From a bacterium (GTDB lineage Bacteria; Bacteroidota; Ignavibacteria; Kapaibacteriales; UBA2268), in assembly GCA_024711295.1 (NCBI GenBank), contig JANJTB010000021.1, positions 1-64,000 on the forward strand: a stretch of 64,000 nucleotides of DNA, given 5' to 3'. Both the position numbers and the translations under genes were made by a program. The notes beneath the pieces are model-generated. The model had not been told where the DNA came from and did not search any database. It saw nothing but the letters and a program-made list of their open reading frames with translations. Positions 24,268 through 34,498 of this stretch are shown one piece after another (positions within the stretch are counted from its first letter, which is position 1; the number at the start of each line of letters is the position of its first letter).

Positions 24268-26535
24268 TTATTTCGCAAACTGCTTTTTAATAATGTTCAA
24301 AGCAGCACCGGCTTTAAACCATTCAATTTGCTGTGTATTATAAGTGTGATTTACAAAAAAACTATCTTTAGTGCCATCTTTATGGTTGCAGACAACAGTA
24401 AGTTGTTTTTCAGGCTGAAAATCAGTTAAACCAATAATATCAATTGAATCATCTTCAAGAATTTTGTTGTAATCTTCTTTATTGGCAAATGTTAAAGCCA
24501 GCATACCTTGTTTTTTTAGATTTGTTTCATGAATTCTGGCAAAGGATTTAACAAGAATTGCTTTTACCCCCAAATGACGTGGCTGCATAGCAGCATGTTC
24601 TCTTGAAGAACCTTCACCGTAGTTTTCATCACCTACTACAATACTACCAATTCCATTTTTCTTGTAATCCCTCTGAACAGCAGGCACTTCTCCAAATTCG
24701 CCTGTGATTTGGTTTTTGACAGAATTTGTCTTTTCATTGAAGTAATTAACTGCACCTGTAAGAGTATTATTTGCAATATTATCTAAGTGGCCTCTAAATC
24801 TTAGCCATGGTCCCGCCATCGAGATATGGTCAGTTGTGCATTTTCCTTTTGCTTTAATAAGCAACTTCAATCCCTGAATATCATTTCCATCCCACTCAGG
24901 GAATGATTCAAGCAGTTGCAATCTGTTTGAATCAGGTGAAACTACAATTTGAACCCCTGAACCATCTGCTGCAGGAGCTTGATATCCATTATCCAAAACA
25001 TCAAAGCCTTTATTTGGTAATTCGTCTCCACTAGGTGGATCTAATTTAACTTTTTCTCCATTTTCGTTGGTCAAGTAATCTGTCAAAGGATTAAATGACA
25101 AACTTCCTGCTATAGTTAACGCTGTTACCATTTCGGGTGAAGCTACAAATCCATGAGTATTTGGGTTGCCATCGTTTCTTTTAGCAAAATTACGATTGAA
25201 GGATGTTATAATAGTATTTTTTTCCTGTTTGTCTGCACCATGTCTTGCCCATTGCCCAATACAAGGACCACAAGCATTTGCAAGTACTACACCACCAATT
25301 TTTTCAAAATCATTTATAAAACCATCTCTTTCAATTGTATATCTAACCATTTCAGAGCCAGGTGTGATTGTATATTCAGACTTAACTTTTAGATTTTTAT
25401 TCACTGCTTGTTTTGCTAATGAAGCTGCCCTGGAAATATCTTCGTATGAAGAATTTGTACAAGAACCAATCAAACCTACTTCGATTTTATCCGGCCAACC
25501 ATTTTGCTCTACTGCTTCTTTTAATTTGGATATAGGTGTAGCCAAATCAGGTGTAAACGGACCATTGACATGTGGCTCAAGCTCAGATAAATTGATTTCA
25601 ATTACCTGGTCAAAATATTTTTCAGGATTATCATATACTTCTCTGTCACCGGTTAAATAATTTGATATTTTATTTGCCATTTCAGCAACTTCAGTTCTTC
25701 CCGTAGATTTTAAGTACCTACTCATTGACTCATCATACCCGAAAATTGAAGTAGTGGCTCCAATTTCAGCACCCATATTACAAATTGTTCCTTTTCCTGT
25801 GCATGACAATGACTCAGCACCATCTCCAAAATACTCAAGGATTGCCCCCGTTCCACCCTTGACAGTCAGAATCCCTGCAACTTTAAGAATTACATCCTTG
25901 GCTGAAGCCCAAGGATTTAATTTCCCTGTAAGTTTGACTCCAATAAGTTTAGGGAATTTAAGCTCCCATGAAAAACCTGCCATAACATCAACGGCATCTG
26001 CCCCACCCACACCGATTGCAATCATTCCCAAGCCACCTGCATTCACTGTGTGTGAATCAGTACCTATCATCATACCACCAGGAAAAGCATAATTTTCGAG
26101 AATTACTTGATGGATAATACCTGCACCGGGTTTCCAAAATCCAATACCATATTTATTCGATACAGAAGATAAAAAGTCGAAAACCTCTTTATTTAAATCT
26201 TTTGAGCTGTTTAAATCTTTTTCAGCACCATCTTTTGCTAAAATTAAGTGGTCACAATGAACAGTAGATGGAACAGCAGTTTTAGGTCGTCCTGCTTGCA
26301 TAAACTGTAGCAATGCCATTTGGGCTGTTGCATCTTGCATTGCAACTCTGTCAGGCCTAAAATTAACATAATCTTTTCCACGTGAATATTCTTTAATCAC
26401 CATTTCTGAATCAAGATGATTGTACAATATTTTTTCGGTCAAAGTGAGAGGTCTGTTGATAGTGCTTCGGAGTGAATCAACCTTGTTTGCAAAATTTGAA
26501 TAGATAGTTTTAATCATATCTAGGTCAAAAATCAT
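24268..26535 (-). CDS. acnA: Aconitate hydratase, mitochondrial type
   Basis: The 755-residue TCA enzyme interconverts citrate and isocitrate. The 4Fe-4S ligand cysteines are in GSCTNSS (around residue 355) and [11 protein letters not shown] (two Cys, around 420). [33 protein letters not shown] and the C-terminal swivel domain ([17 protein letters not shown]) are typical of the mitochondrial-type aconitase found in Bacteroidota. The start is preceded by AAAGG at 8 bases. No neighbouring TCA gene. It has its own terminator. The gene symbol is by analogy; family names for this type vary. Confidence 0.93.
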   Translation of the reverse strand: MIFDLDMIKTIYSNFANKVDSLRSTINRPLTLTEKILYNHLDSEMVIKEYSRGKDYVNFRPDRVAMQDATAQMALLQFMQAGRPKTAVPSTVHCDHLILAKDGAEKDLNSSKDLNKEVFDFLSSVSNKYGIGFWKPGAGIIHQVILENYAFPGGMMIGTDSHTVNAGGLGMIAIGVGGADAVDVMAGFSWELKFPKLIGVKLTGKLNPWASAKDVILKVAGILTVKGGTGAILEYFGDGAESLSCTGKGTICNMGAEIGATTSIFGYDESMSRYLKSTGRTEVAEMANKISNYLTGDREVYDNPEKYFDQVIEINLSELEPHVNGPFTPDLATPISKLKEAVEQNGWPDKIEVGLIGSCTNSSYEDISRAASLAKQAVNKNLKVKSEYTITPGSEMVRYTIERDGFINDFEKIGGVVLANACGPCIGQWARHGADKQEKNTIITSFNRNFAKRNDGNPNTHGFVASPEMVTALTIAGSLSFNPLTDYLTNENGEKVKLDPPSGDELPNKGFDVLDNGYQAPAADGSGVQIVVSPDSNRLQLLESFPEWDGNDIQGLKLLIKAKGKCTTDHISMAGPWLRFRGHLDNIANNTLTGAVNYFNEKTNSVKNQITGEFGEVPAVQRDYKKNGIGSIVVGDENYGEGSSREHAAMQPRHLGVKAILVKSFARIHETNLKKQGMLALTFANKEDYNKILEDDSIDIIGLTDFQPEKQLTVVCNHKDGTKDSFFVNHTYNTQQIEWFKAGAALNIIKKQFAK

Positions 26536-26651
26536 ACCTGTACCTTTAAATTGTAATCTAAAAAATTATCTTTAGTAAGACGTAAAAATACAAATATTAA
26601 CATATATAAAAGTGAAATAAAATTACATTATCCACTTATTTACAAAAAAAA

Positions 26652-26677
26652 CCACAGTTCAAAAAATTGAACTGTGG
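26652..26677 (-). terminator. Terminator of the ackA-pta operon
   Basis: Perfect 11-base stem CCACAGTTCAA/TTGAACTGTGG, loop AAAA, followed on the minus strand by a run of eight T. It is 26 bases after the pta stop. Confidence 0.9.
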
Positions 26678-26703
26678 AAAATTTTTCATTCAAAAAAAAA
26701 AGT

Positions 26704-27684
26704 CTAAGCCATCAAGGAGCAAATTGCTGATACTGTTATCATATCATCGGTACTACAACCTCTAGATAAATCACAATAAGGCTTTTTCAATCCTTGCACT
26801 ATAGGTCCTACGGCTTCTGCTCCAGCTAATCTTTCAGTAATTTTATAGCCAATATTACCGGCATTCAAATCAGGAAAAACAAGAACATTTGCCTGCCCTG
26901 CTACTTCACTATCAGGAAATTTTCTTTTTCCGATAGAAGGAATAATTGCTGCATCAAATTGCATCTCACCATCACTTGGTATATGAGGGGCTTTTTCTTT
27001 AAGCATCGAAGTTGCTAATCGAACTTTTTCGACCAAATCATGTTCAGCAGAGCCGTTAGTTGAAAATGAGAGCATAGCTACTTTGGGTGAAACGCCAGTG
27101 ATTGCTTCGAAGTTTGTAGCAGAGCTAATAGCAATATCACACAATTGAGCAGGATTTGGGTCAGGATTAACAGCGCAATCCGCATAGCAGTACAACTTAT
27201 CAGGGAATGTCATTATAAAGAATGAGCTTACTATTGAAATACCTTCAGCAACACCGACTGTATGTATGGCGGCCCGCATTACATTACCTGTAGAAGATAC
27301 ATTGCCCCCAACAACAACTTCAACTCTATTTGTTTCTAGCAATAAACCTGCAAAATACAACGGGTCTTTGATAGTTTCAGCAGCCTGTTCCAAGCTCATC
27401 CCTTTTGACTTTCTCTTGTTAAATAACAATTCAGTAAATTCGCTGGTCAAATTACTATCATCAGGGTTATAAATTGTTATGCCTTCTATATTCAGGTTAT
27501 TATCATTGGCAACTTTTACTATTTTTTCAGGATTGCCAACTAATACTGGCTGTGCAATCTTTTCATTCTTCAAAAAAATTGAGCACTCGAGAGTTCTGAT
27601 ATCATCAGCATCAGGAAATGCAACTAAAGCGTTAACAGCTTTAGCTTTTTCTCTCATTTTAGTTATAAATGGATTTTGTGACAT
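26704..27684 (-). CDS. pta: Phosphate acetyltransferase
   Basis: The 326-residue enzyme of the PTA_PTB family converts acetyl-CoA and Pi to acetyl-phosphate. Visible: PFITKMREKAKAVNALVAFPDADDIRTLE, the GGNVSSTGNVMRAAIHTVG active-site region with SFFIM, and the C-terminal QANVLVFPDLNAGNIGYKITERLAGAEAVGPIVQGL. It is the short single-domain form. The start MSQNPF is chosen because an AAGGA lies upstream of it; a longer frame to 27735 would overlap ackA. It follows ackA by 17 bases; together they make ATP and acetate. Confidence 0.95.
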   Translation of the reverse strand: MSQNPFITKMREKAKAVNALVAFPDADDIRTLECSIFLKNEKIAQPVLVGNPEKIVKVANDNNLNIEGITIYNPDDSNLTSEFTELLFNKRKSKGMSLEQAAETIKDPLYFAGLLLETNRVEVVVGGNVSSTGNVMRAAIHTVGVAEGISIVSSFFIMTFPDKLYCYADCAVNPDPNPAQLCDIAISSATNFEAITGVSPKVAMLSFSTNGSAEHDLVEKVRLATSMLKEKAPHIPSDGEMQFDAAIIPSIGKRKFPDSEVAGQANVLVFPDLNAGNIGYKITERLAGAEAVGPIVQGLKKPYCDLSRGCSTDDMITVSAICSLMA

Positions 27685-27701
27685 AATATTTAATTCCTTT
27701 A

Positions 27702-28946
27702 TTAACTTAATGGTGCATTCATAACAACACGGCAAGTATCCCTTGCCATTATTAATTCTTCATTTGTTGGTATTACGTAAACTTTAACTTTTCCGTCTTT
27801 TTTGCTAATAATACCTTCTTTTCCACCAACTGTTGCAGCATTTTTCTTATTATCAATTTCAATTCCGAACCAATCAAGCCCTTCACAAACTCGTTGTCTG
27901 ATTTCTACAGCATTTTCACCGATACCACCTGTAAAGCAAATGGCGTCAGCCCCATTCATAGCAGATAAATATGCACCTATGTATTTTTTGATTCTGGCAC
28001 TGAACATTTTCACAGCTAAAATAGCTCTTCTATCCTGGTGTTCAGCTTCTTCCTCAAGAAGATCTCTCATGTCGTTGGTTAGCCCGGATATACCCATTAT
28101 ACCTGATCTTTTGTTGAGCATATTGAATACTTCATCCATTGAAGATGCTTCTTTGTGTGATATAAATTCAACGATTGACGGGTCAATGTCACCACAACGT
28201 GTTCCCATAATTAATCCTTCAAGAGGAGTAAAACCCATTGACGTATCAATAGACTTTCCGCCTTTGATAGCACAGGCTGATGCACCATTTCCTAAGTGTA
28301 AGGTTATTATATTAGTTTTATCTTTGGGGATATTTTCCAAAACACTATACCTGTATGAAACATATCTGTGTGATGTACCATGAAATCCATATTTACGAAT
28401 TTTGTATCTTCTATAATATTGATAAGGAATTGCGTATAGATAATTTTCTTCAGGCATAGTTTGATGGAATGATGTGTCAAATATACCAACTTGTGGTATG
28501 CTGGGCCCAAAAACTTCACGGGCAGCTCTGATACCTTTAATATTGGCAGGATTATGCAGAGGAGCAAGGTCAATATTATCTTCAAGACATTTTATTACAT
28601 CATTATCAATTCTTACGGATTGACTGAATGTTTCACCGCCATGAACTGTTCTGTGGCCTACTGCATGTATATCTTCCAGACTTTTAATCCCTGGTATTTG
28701 TGATTCATCAGATGTAATCCACTGTATAATGTGACTGATAGCCGCTTTGTGGTCTCTGATAGGCGCAGTTGTTTTGAAGGCTGATTGACCTTCAGCTTTG
28801 TATGAAACAAGAGCCTGACTGCCAATTCTTTCTATTAATCCCTTAGCAAGTTGTTTATCTGCATTCTTTTCGATTAGTTCTAAATCTGTTTGTACAATTT
28901 GAAACTTTAATGAAGAACTACCGCAATTGATAACTAAAATATTCAT
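27702..28946 (-). CDS. ackA: Acetate kinase
   Basis: The 414-residue ASKHA-fold kinase transfers the phosphoryl group between acetyl-phosphate and ADP. MNILVINCGSSSLKFQ is the family N-terminus, then GHRTVHGGETF, FDTSFHQTMPEENYLYAIP, GFHGTSHRYVS, HLGNGASACAIKGGKSIDTSMGFTPLEGLIMGTRCGDIDP and the Glu near the end (TNEELIMARD). The longer open frame to 29003 is not used, since MNILV fits family starts. It is upstream of pta in one operon ending at a strong terminator. Confidence 0.97.
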   Translation of the reverse strand: MNILVINCGSSSLKFQIVQTDLELIEKNADKQLAKGLIERIGSQALVSYKAEGQSAFKTTAPIRDHKAAISHIIQWITSDESQIPGIKSLEDIHAVGHRTVHGGETFSQSVRIDNDVIKCLEDNIDLAPLHNPANIKGIRAAREVFGPSIPQVGIFDTSFHQTMPEENYLYAIPYQYYRRYKIRKYGFHGTSHRYVSYRYSVLENIPKDKTNIITLHLGNGASACAIKGGKSIDTSMGFTPLEGLIMGTRCGDIDPSIVEFISHKEASSMDEVFNMLNKRSGIMGISGLTNDMRDLLEEEAEHQDRRAILAVKMFSARIKKYIGAYLSAMNGADAICFTGGIGENAVEIRQRVCEGLDWFGIEIDNKKNAATVGGKEGIISKKDGKVKVYVIPTNEELIMARDTCRVVMNAPLS

Positions 28947-29042
28947 ATAATTACCATTATTATTGACAAAATTGAAACAAATTTCATTGCAAATATAACA
29001 CAAAAATTACTAATAATACTAAAATATATGAAATTATTGTTA

Positions 29043-30242
29043 TTAATTTCCCGTAATTGAATTTATTATTCCATCTGTCAACCAATTAGCAATAGCTTGT
29101 CTATTGTTAGACTCAATGATTCTGATTTGGTCGCGTGGGTTTTGAATATTACCAATTTCAATGAAAATTGTAGTAGGCTGAAGTTTGCGAATCATATAAA
29201 GTCCTCTCGAACTGACAGAACCCTCATATCCCCTTCCAGGTTGCGCTTTATTGTATTTATTTTTTATAGTTTTCATTAAGGTATTTGCCATTCTTCTTCC
29301 TTCTGAGTTTCCGTCTTTGTAATAAAAGAAAATATCAACTTTTTTCCCTGTATATCTAGAATCTACATGTGTTTCAATACAATACTGTTGCTTTTTCTTA
29401 GATTTGTTCTTTGCATATAAATCGTTTACAATAGATACTCTCGACGACAATCTTTCATTTTGAGATTGGGGTATTGCATGGTTATTGATATGATATTCGT
29501 TATAAGAATTTTTTAAATATTTCTCATCTCTGATACCATCATTTGGATCTTGAACTATAATATATACTTCTGCTCCAACCTCCATGAGTCTCTTTGCTAA
29601 TCTTAGTGACACATCATAAGCATATTCATCTTCATGTAGTTCATTTCCATCTTTGTACCCAACCGCCCCAGGATCAGAACCTCCATGACCACTTATTATA
29701 TAAAAAATACAACCACTCAGTGAATTGCTCGATATGGTTACCGATTTATGCCTTTCTCCAAATAATGGCTCAACCATAACACTTGAAATTTTGGGCATTT
29801 CAATTTTTGAAGATGTTTGCTTTGAAAATTCCTGAATATCTGCTTGTTTGAGAGACAATGGAATCCAAATTGTTAAATCTTTTGTGTAAGGTAATTTCAA
29901 CCTCTTTCTGACAACTCTATTATTATATTTTTTTATTTTGTTGATATAATTCTTATCATTCACAGCAATGGATTGTTTCAAAGATTTACCATTATAATTA
30001 ATAATACTAATTGGTAAAACATATTCTTTACCTGCTATAAGACCGCCATTTATTATTCTTTCTTTATTAGTTTCATTAAAGAAATCAACATTAAATTTAT
30101 CAACAGACAAGCTAAATTTATTTAAGACTATTGTTATACCATCACCACTAACAGCTTTGTAAGTGACATATTTGCCATCCTGTGAATGGAGATACAAAGA
30201 GGTGAGATACAATAATATTACTAGAAGGAGTATTTTTGACAT
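29043..30242 (-). CDS. N-acetylmuramoyl-L-alanine amidase
   Basis: The 399-residue protein has a signal peptide (KILLLVILLYLTSLYLHS), an N-terminal Bacteroidota-type region with basic patches, and a C-terminal Amidase_3 zinc domain: ISGHGGSDPGAVG (His ligand), HEDEYAYDVSLRLAKRL (Glu ligand), CIETHVDS (His ligand) and TTIFIEIGNIQNPRDQ (catalytic Glu). It cleaves the peptide-sugar bond of peptidoglycan during growth or division. The longer open frame to 30338 would overlap the divergent gene, so MSKILL is preferred. Alone, divergent from the MTHFR fusion. Confidence 0.85.
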   Translation of the reverse strand: MSKILLLVILLYLTSLYLHSQDGKYVTYKAVSGDGITIVLNKFSLSVDKFNVDFFNETNKERIINGGLIAGKEYVLPISIINYNGKSLKQSIAVNDKNYINKIKKYNNRVVRKRLKLPYTKDLTIWIPLSLKQADIQEFSKQTSSKIEMPKISSVMVEPLFGERHKSVTISSNSLSGCIFYIISGHGGSDPGAVGYKDGNELHEDEYAYDVSLRLAKRLMEVGAEVYIIVQDPNDGIRDEKYLKNSYNEYHINNHAIPQSQNERLSSRVSIVNDLYAKNKSKKKQQYCIETHVDSRYTGKKVDIFFYYKDGNSEGRRMANTLMKTIKNKYNKAQPGRGYEGSVSSRGLYMIRKLQPTTIFIEIGNIQNPRDQIRIIESNNRQAIANWLTDGIINSITGN

Positions 30243-30352
30243 AATTTTATAAATTGCAACAAAATCATTTTCAAAGATACTTAGATTTAATATAATATCA
30301 AAGTTTTTGAACGTTATAAGCATATTAATCATTGTCATTTTTTTTAATATCT

Positions 30353-32203
30353 ATGAGCAAAATCAATAAATTCTTTGATAAATTAAAAAGTGGTGTAATT
30401 CTTTTTGATGGTGGATTCGGAACAGAACTATATAATAGAGGCATTTTCATTAACCGTTGTTTTGATGAAGTCAACATTTCTAACCCTAATTTAGTCAAAC
30501 AGATACATGAAGAGTATTTAAAAGCTGGTGCCGACGTAATCGAAACCAATACCTTTGGTGCAAATAGATACAAACTATCAAAATATCAGTTATCGGACAA
30601 GGTTTATTCAATCAACCATTCAGGTGCATCATTAGCAAAGGAAACTGCAGGTAAAAATGCCTTAGTTGCTGGTGCAATTGGTCCTCTTGGTATAAAGATT
30701 GAACCCCTAGGTAAGACTTCAATTGATGAAGCAAAAGAAGCATTTGCAGAGCAGATTGAAGCTTTGATTAAAGGTGGTGTTGACTTGTTGATTTTTGAGA
30801 CATTTATTTATCCAGAAGAATTAGTCGTCGCAGTTAATACAGCAAAAGATATTTGCAACCTTCCAATTATTGCTCAAATGACTATTGATGAAGATTGTAC
30901 TTCTCTTACAGGAGCCGAACCGGAACATTTTATAAGAATTCTAGACAATTCAAAAGCTGATGTCATTGGTATAAACTCTACTGTAGGACCTCAGGTAATG
31001 TTGAGGTGGTTAGAGCGCGTAAGACATCTAACAAGTAAACCAATTTCCATAATGCCTAGTGCTGGCAAACCAAGAAATATTGATGGCAGAAATATTTACC
31101 TTACTTCGCCAGAATATATGGGTGAATATGCCAAACATTTTGTACAGGCAGGTGCTAACATCATTGGCGGTTGTCTGGGTACAGGACCGGAGCACATACG
31201 CAGAATGAGAAACATGATAAATGCGATTAAACAAGATGAAAGGAAATATGAATTTGAAAAAGTTTCACTTGTTGTTCCGGAAAACATTAAACCAATAGAA
31301 CCCGAACATAAATCAAGGTTAGCAAGGAGATTATCAGCCGGTCATTTCGTTACTTTCGTCGAACTATTGCCGCCTCATGGATTAATATCAGAACCTGTAA
31401 TTGAAAAGGCAAAGGAAATGTTTTACGAAGGAATTGATGTAATCAACATCCCTGACGGACCAAGAGCAAGCGCAAGAATGTCGGCATTATCAATGGCAAT
31501 TCAAATTCAGAATAAAGTAGGAATTGAAACAGTTCTGCATTACGTTTGCAGAGACCGTAACGTAATTGGAATTCAATCAGATTTGTTGGGTGCTTATGCA
31601 CTTGGGCTCAAAAATATTTTAGCAATAACTGGAGATCCACCAAAGTTAGGCAACTATCCTGATGCAACAGCCGTATTTGATGTAGATTCAATAGGATTGG
31701 TAAACATTATAAACCGACTTAATCATGGCCTTGATATTGCTGGAAATCCAATCGGAACTCCAACAGGATATCTTATTGGGGTAGGTGCAAACCCGGGAGC
31801 CGTAAATCTCGATGAAGAAATTAGAAGACTTGACTGGAAGGTCGAAGCAGGTGCTGAATATATCGTAACACAACCGGTTTTTGATTTGAATATTTTTGAG
31901 AATTTTCTTGAGAAAATTGAACACATTAAAATCCCCATAATTGCAGGTCTTTGGCCCTTGACTTCAATTAGAAATGCCGAGTTTATGAATAACGAAATTC
32001 CCGGGTGCAATGTACCAGACGATATTATGGAACGACTCAGAAATGTTGAAGAATCCAAAGAGAATTCAATCAAAGAAGGAATCGAAATTGCTAGAGAGAC
32101 ACTCGAAAGGATGAAAAATATGATCAACGGTGTACAAATATCTGCACCATTCGGAAGGATTAAAAGTGTAGTTGATGTATTAGATGGATTCGTTTTACCC
32201 TAA
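30353..32203 (+). CDS. Homocysteine S-methyltransferase/MTHFR fusion, zinc site altered
   Basis: The 616-residue protein joins two domains. Residues about 10-290 form a Hcy-binding TIM barrel (GVILFDGGFGTELYNRG, ETNTFGANRYKL, IFETF). Residues about 320-610 form methylenetetrahydrofolate reductase (TFVELLPPHG, CRDRN, AITGDPPK, YIVTQPVFD). The family uses three zinc cysteines: one after GxN in the middle and two in GGCCG. Here they read GINSTVGP (Ser) and GGCLGTGPEH (Cys-Leu), so only one of three remains. The reductase half looks intact. The ATG at 30353 is taken rather than an upstream TTG. Confidence 0.88.
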   Translation: MSKINKFFDKLKSGVILFDGGFGTELYNRGIFINRCFDEVNISNPNLVKQIHEEYLKAGADVIETNTFGANRYKLSKYQLSDKVYSINHSGASLAKETAGKNALVAGAIGPLGIKIEPLGKTSIDEAKEAFAEQIEALIKGGVDLLIFETFIYPEELVVAVNTAKDICNLPIIAQMTIDEDCTSLTGAEPEHFIRILDNSKADVIGINSTVGPQVMLRWLERVRHLTSKPISIMPSAGKPRNIDGRNIYLTSPEYMGEYAKHFVQAGANIIGGCLGTGPEHIRRMRNMINAIKQDERKYEFEKVSLVVPENIKPIEPEHKSRLARRLSAGHFVTFVELLPPHGLISEPVIEKAKEMFYEGIDVINIPDGPRASARMSALSMAIQIQNKVGIETVLHYVCRDRNVIGIQSDLLGAYALGLKNILAITGDPPKLGNYPDATAVFDVDSIGLVNIINRLNHGLDIAGNPIGTPTGYLIGVGANPGAVNLDEEIRRLDWKVEAGAEYIVTQPVFDLNIFENFLEKIEHIKIPIIAGLWPLTSIRNAEFMNNEIPGCNVPDDIMERLRNVEESKENSIKEGIEIARETLERMKNMINGVQISAPFGRIKSVVDVLDGFVLP

Positions 32204-32344
32204 TTATTTAAGGATTTTTATACAAAAAAGTGCATTATTTTTATAGTAATTAAAAAAAATAATTGAATTTATCAAATTTGTTTTGTAATTTGGAAAATAT
32301 TTTTTGGTGATTAATTAAAAATTATTTTTGTTACAGGAGGCAAG

Positions 32345-33352
32345 ATGCTAAATAAGCACTTTACCAGAAAATTTGAAACCAGCGAAGATTTTATTGAAGA
32401 TATTGCATTTGCTTTCAAAAAAAGCAGAGTATTACTTTCTGCAAGCGAGCTCAATATTTTTGAAACAATAGGTTATAGATCTTTAAGTGCCAAAGATGTC
32501 GCAGAAATTCTTAACCTCGATCTAAAGGCAACAGACAGACTATTAAATGCTCTGGTTGGATTAGACCTTCTTGAAAAAAAAGACTTGTTATACACAAATT
32601 CTGAAGAGTCTATAAAGCACCTGATAAAAGGAAGTGCTGATTACATTGGTACTATTGATCATCTTGCAGACTTATGGGAATCCTGGTCTTCACTAACCAA
32701 CACAATAAAAACCGGAAAACCAGTTATTTATCAGGAATTGACCGAAAAAAGTGATGAATGGCTTGATTCTTTTGTTAATTCAATGCATTGGAGAGCAAAT
32801 CTTGAAGCACCTGAGATTATTTCACACCTAAATTTAAAGGGTGTTAAAAGAGTACTTGATTTAGGCGGCGGCAAAGGGGCATTTACTTTCCATTTGGCAA
32901 AACAATTGCCTAGTGCAACAATATCCCTTTTTGATTTACCTCAAATCACAAAGTTCACTGAAGATTATTTATCTGTAAGCGGCGTCAGAGATAGAGTAAA
33001 CATAATTTCAGGTGACTTTATGAAAGATGACATTGGAAAAGGTTACGATATGATTTATCTTGGTAACGTTATTAGCTTCAGGTCTATTTGGGAAAATGTC
33101 GCATTATTGCAAAAGTGTTATGACGCTTTAAACCATGAAGGGCAAATAATTATTTCTGATATGATAATTAATGACAATAGAACAAAACCTCTAAATCACA
33201 CTTTATTCTCATTGAATATGTTGTTAAACACAACTTCTGGAGAAGTTTACACTGAAACAGATATTTGGATTATGTTAAGAGAAGCTTGGTTTAAAGATAT
33301 CAAGCTAACACATACACACTACGAAACAGCAATTATGTCAGGTGTTAGATAG
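32345..33352 (+). CDS. SAM-dependent O-methyltransferase-like protein
   Basis: The 335-residue protein has a winged-helix dimerisation domain (residues about 30-90, AKDVAEILNLDLKATDRLLNALVGL) and a Rossmann methyltransferase domain with GxGxG equivalent RVLDLGGGKGAFTFHLAKQL (around 170) and ISLFDLPQITK. This is the acetylserotonin-OMT-like family seen in natural-product and carotenoid methylation; the substrate is unknown. A strong AGGAGG lies 5 bases before the ATG, and the stop abuts the stop of the convergent DUF58 gene. Nothing nearby suggests a biosynthetic cluster. Confidence 0.85.
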   Translation: MLNKHFTRKFETSEDFIEDIAFAFKKSRVLLSASELNIFETIGYRSLSAKDVAEILNLDLKATDRLLNALVGLDLLEKKDLLYTNSEESIKHLIKGSADYIGTIDHLADLWESWSSLTNTIKTGKPVIYQELTEKSDEWLDSFVNSMHWRANLEAPEIISHLNLKGVKRVLDLGGGKGAFTFHLAKQLPSATISLFDLPQITKFTEDYLSVSGVRDRVNIISGDFMKDDIGKGYDMIYLGNVISFRSIWENVALLQKCYDALNHEGQIIISDMIINDNRTKPLNHTLFSLNMLLNTTSGEVYTETDIWIMLREAWFKDIKLTHTHYETAIMSGVR

Positions 33353-34303
33353 TTAAATTTTTCTTCTTTTTGTTAAATAATCTCTCAATGCCTTGTCAAA
33401 TGGTTTTGATGTATCAATTAAGTTATAATCAATATTATGGTTGTAACATTCTTTCTTTATTTCATTAATAAATTCTGATACAGCTTTTGAATAAGAAACC
33501 TGCAAATGATAAGGCACAGTGACCAATTCTTCGCCTGATTCAAGATCTTTGAAGTTGGCACCTTCACCCAACTTGAAATCTATCTCACGAGGATCAAGAA
33601 TGTGAAATACCAGAACCTCGTGATTACGGTGTCTGAAATGCTTTAAGGCTTGAAGTACAGATTGTTTATCGTCAAAAAAATCACTAAATATTATCACTAG
33701 TCCCCTTCTTTTTATTCTTTCAGCAAGTTTGTCCAATGATTCAGCTGTATGAGTTGCATTTGATGGTTGAACGTTTGAAAGTGTTTTTAGGATTTCTGAA
33801 ATATATGATGGCTTTGACCTTGGAGGTAAAATCTTACTGATGTCTTCATCATAAAGTGCAATACCTACTGCATCTCTTTGATTAATCATAAGGGTAGCCA
33901 AAGCTGCAGTAAGATAGCAGGAATAGTCAAATTTTGAAATATTACCTTTTGAGGCATACCCCATAGATGCACTGGAATCAATTGCAATCATTGCTCTGAG
34001 GTTCGTTTCCTCCTCATACTGCTTAACATAAAATTTATTTGTTCGGGCATAAACTTTCCAATCAATGTTTTTTGTTTCATCACCGTGTCTGTATTGACGA
34101 TGTTCTGCAAATTCAACACTAAAACCGTGGTACGGAGAGCGATGCAATCCTGTAATAAACCCTTCAACAACAAGTCGTGCAATAAGTTCAATATTACCAA
34201 TTTGAGCAGCAGTTTGGGGCTGTAAATATTTTCTGTAATCTTGCAAAATGCTTAATTCCCTTAATTTTAAAATATAAACGATTTTAAAAATAAATTTGTG
34301 CAT
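33353..34303 (-). CDS. DUF58 domain protein (MoxR/Bat-associated)
   Basis: The 316-residue protein is DUF58-like: LIARLVVEGFITGLHRSPYHGFSVEFAEHRQYRHGDETKNIDWKVYARTNKFYVKQ is the DUF58 core, followed by a VWA-like Rossmann part with AIDSSASMG. These proteins usually sit beside a MoxR AAA ATPase and Bat genes; here neither is adjacent and the Bat operon is 12 kb away. The first ATG gives a basic, hydrophobic N-terminus; the family start is likely somewhat downstream. Ends directly against the methyltransferase stop. Confidence 0.85.
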   Translation of the reverse strand: MHKFIFKIVYILKLRELSILQDYRKYLQPQTAAQIGNIELIARLVVEGFITGLHRSPYHGFSVEFAEHRQYRHGDETKNIDWKVYARTNKFYVKQYEEETNLRAMIAIDSSASMGYASKGNISKFDYSCYLTAALATLMINQRDAVGIALYDEDISKILPPRSKPSYISEILKTLSNVQPSNATHTAESLDKLAERIKRRGLVIIFSDFFDDKQSVLQALKHFRHRNHEVLVFHILDPREIDFKLGEGANFKDLESGEELVTVPYHLQVSYSKAVSEFINEIKKECYNHNIDYNLIDTSKPFDKALRDYLTKRRKI

Positions 34304-34498
34304 TGATAATCATATTCATCAAACTAAGCAAAATTAGAAACGCAATTAGTTTTATTCGTTATGTTTATTTTTTTGTCAAATAATGCAATTAATCCATTGA
34401 TAATTATTGCTACTAATTTATTACTAGCTTATAAAAAACAATAATTATCATAATATTACATTATTAGACAATTATTTATAATAATTTAGGAAATAAAA

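Noticed and set aside
25166-25660. 164-codon plus-strand ORF inside aconitase
   Set aside because: Antisense shadow of a gene with clear catalytic motifs.
27802-28383. 193-codon plus-strand ORF opposite ackA
   Set aside because: Ser/Pro/Ile-rich shadow produced by the codon pattern of ackA.
30243-30352. SAM or cobalamin riboswitch before the methyltransferase/MTHFR fusion
   Set aside because: Only about 110 AT-rich bases without a conserved core.
31723-32127. 134-codon minus-strand ORF inside the MTHFR fusion
   Set aside because: Antisense shadow; no RBS, no family signal.
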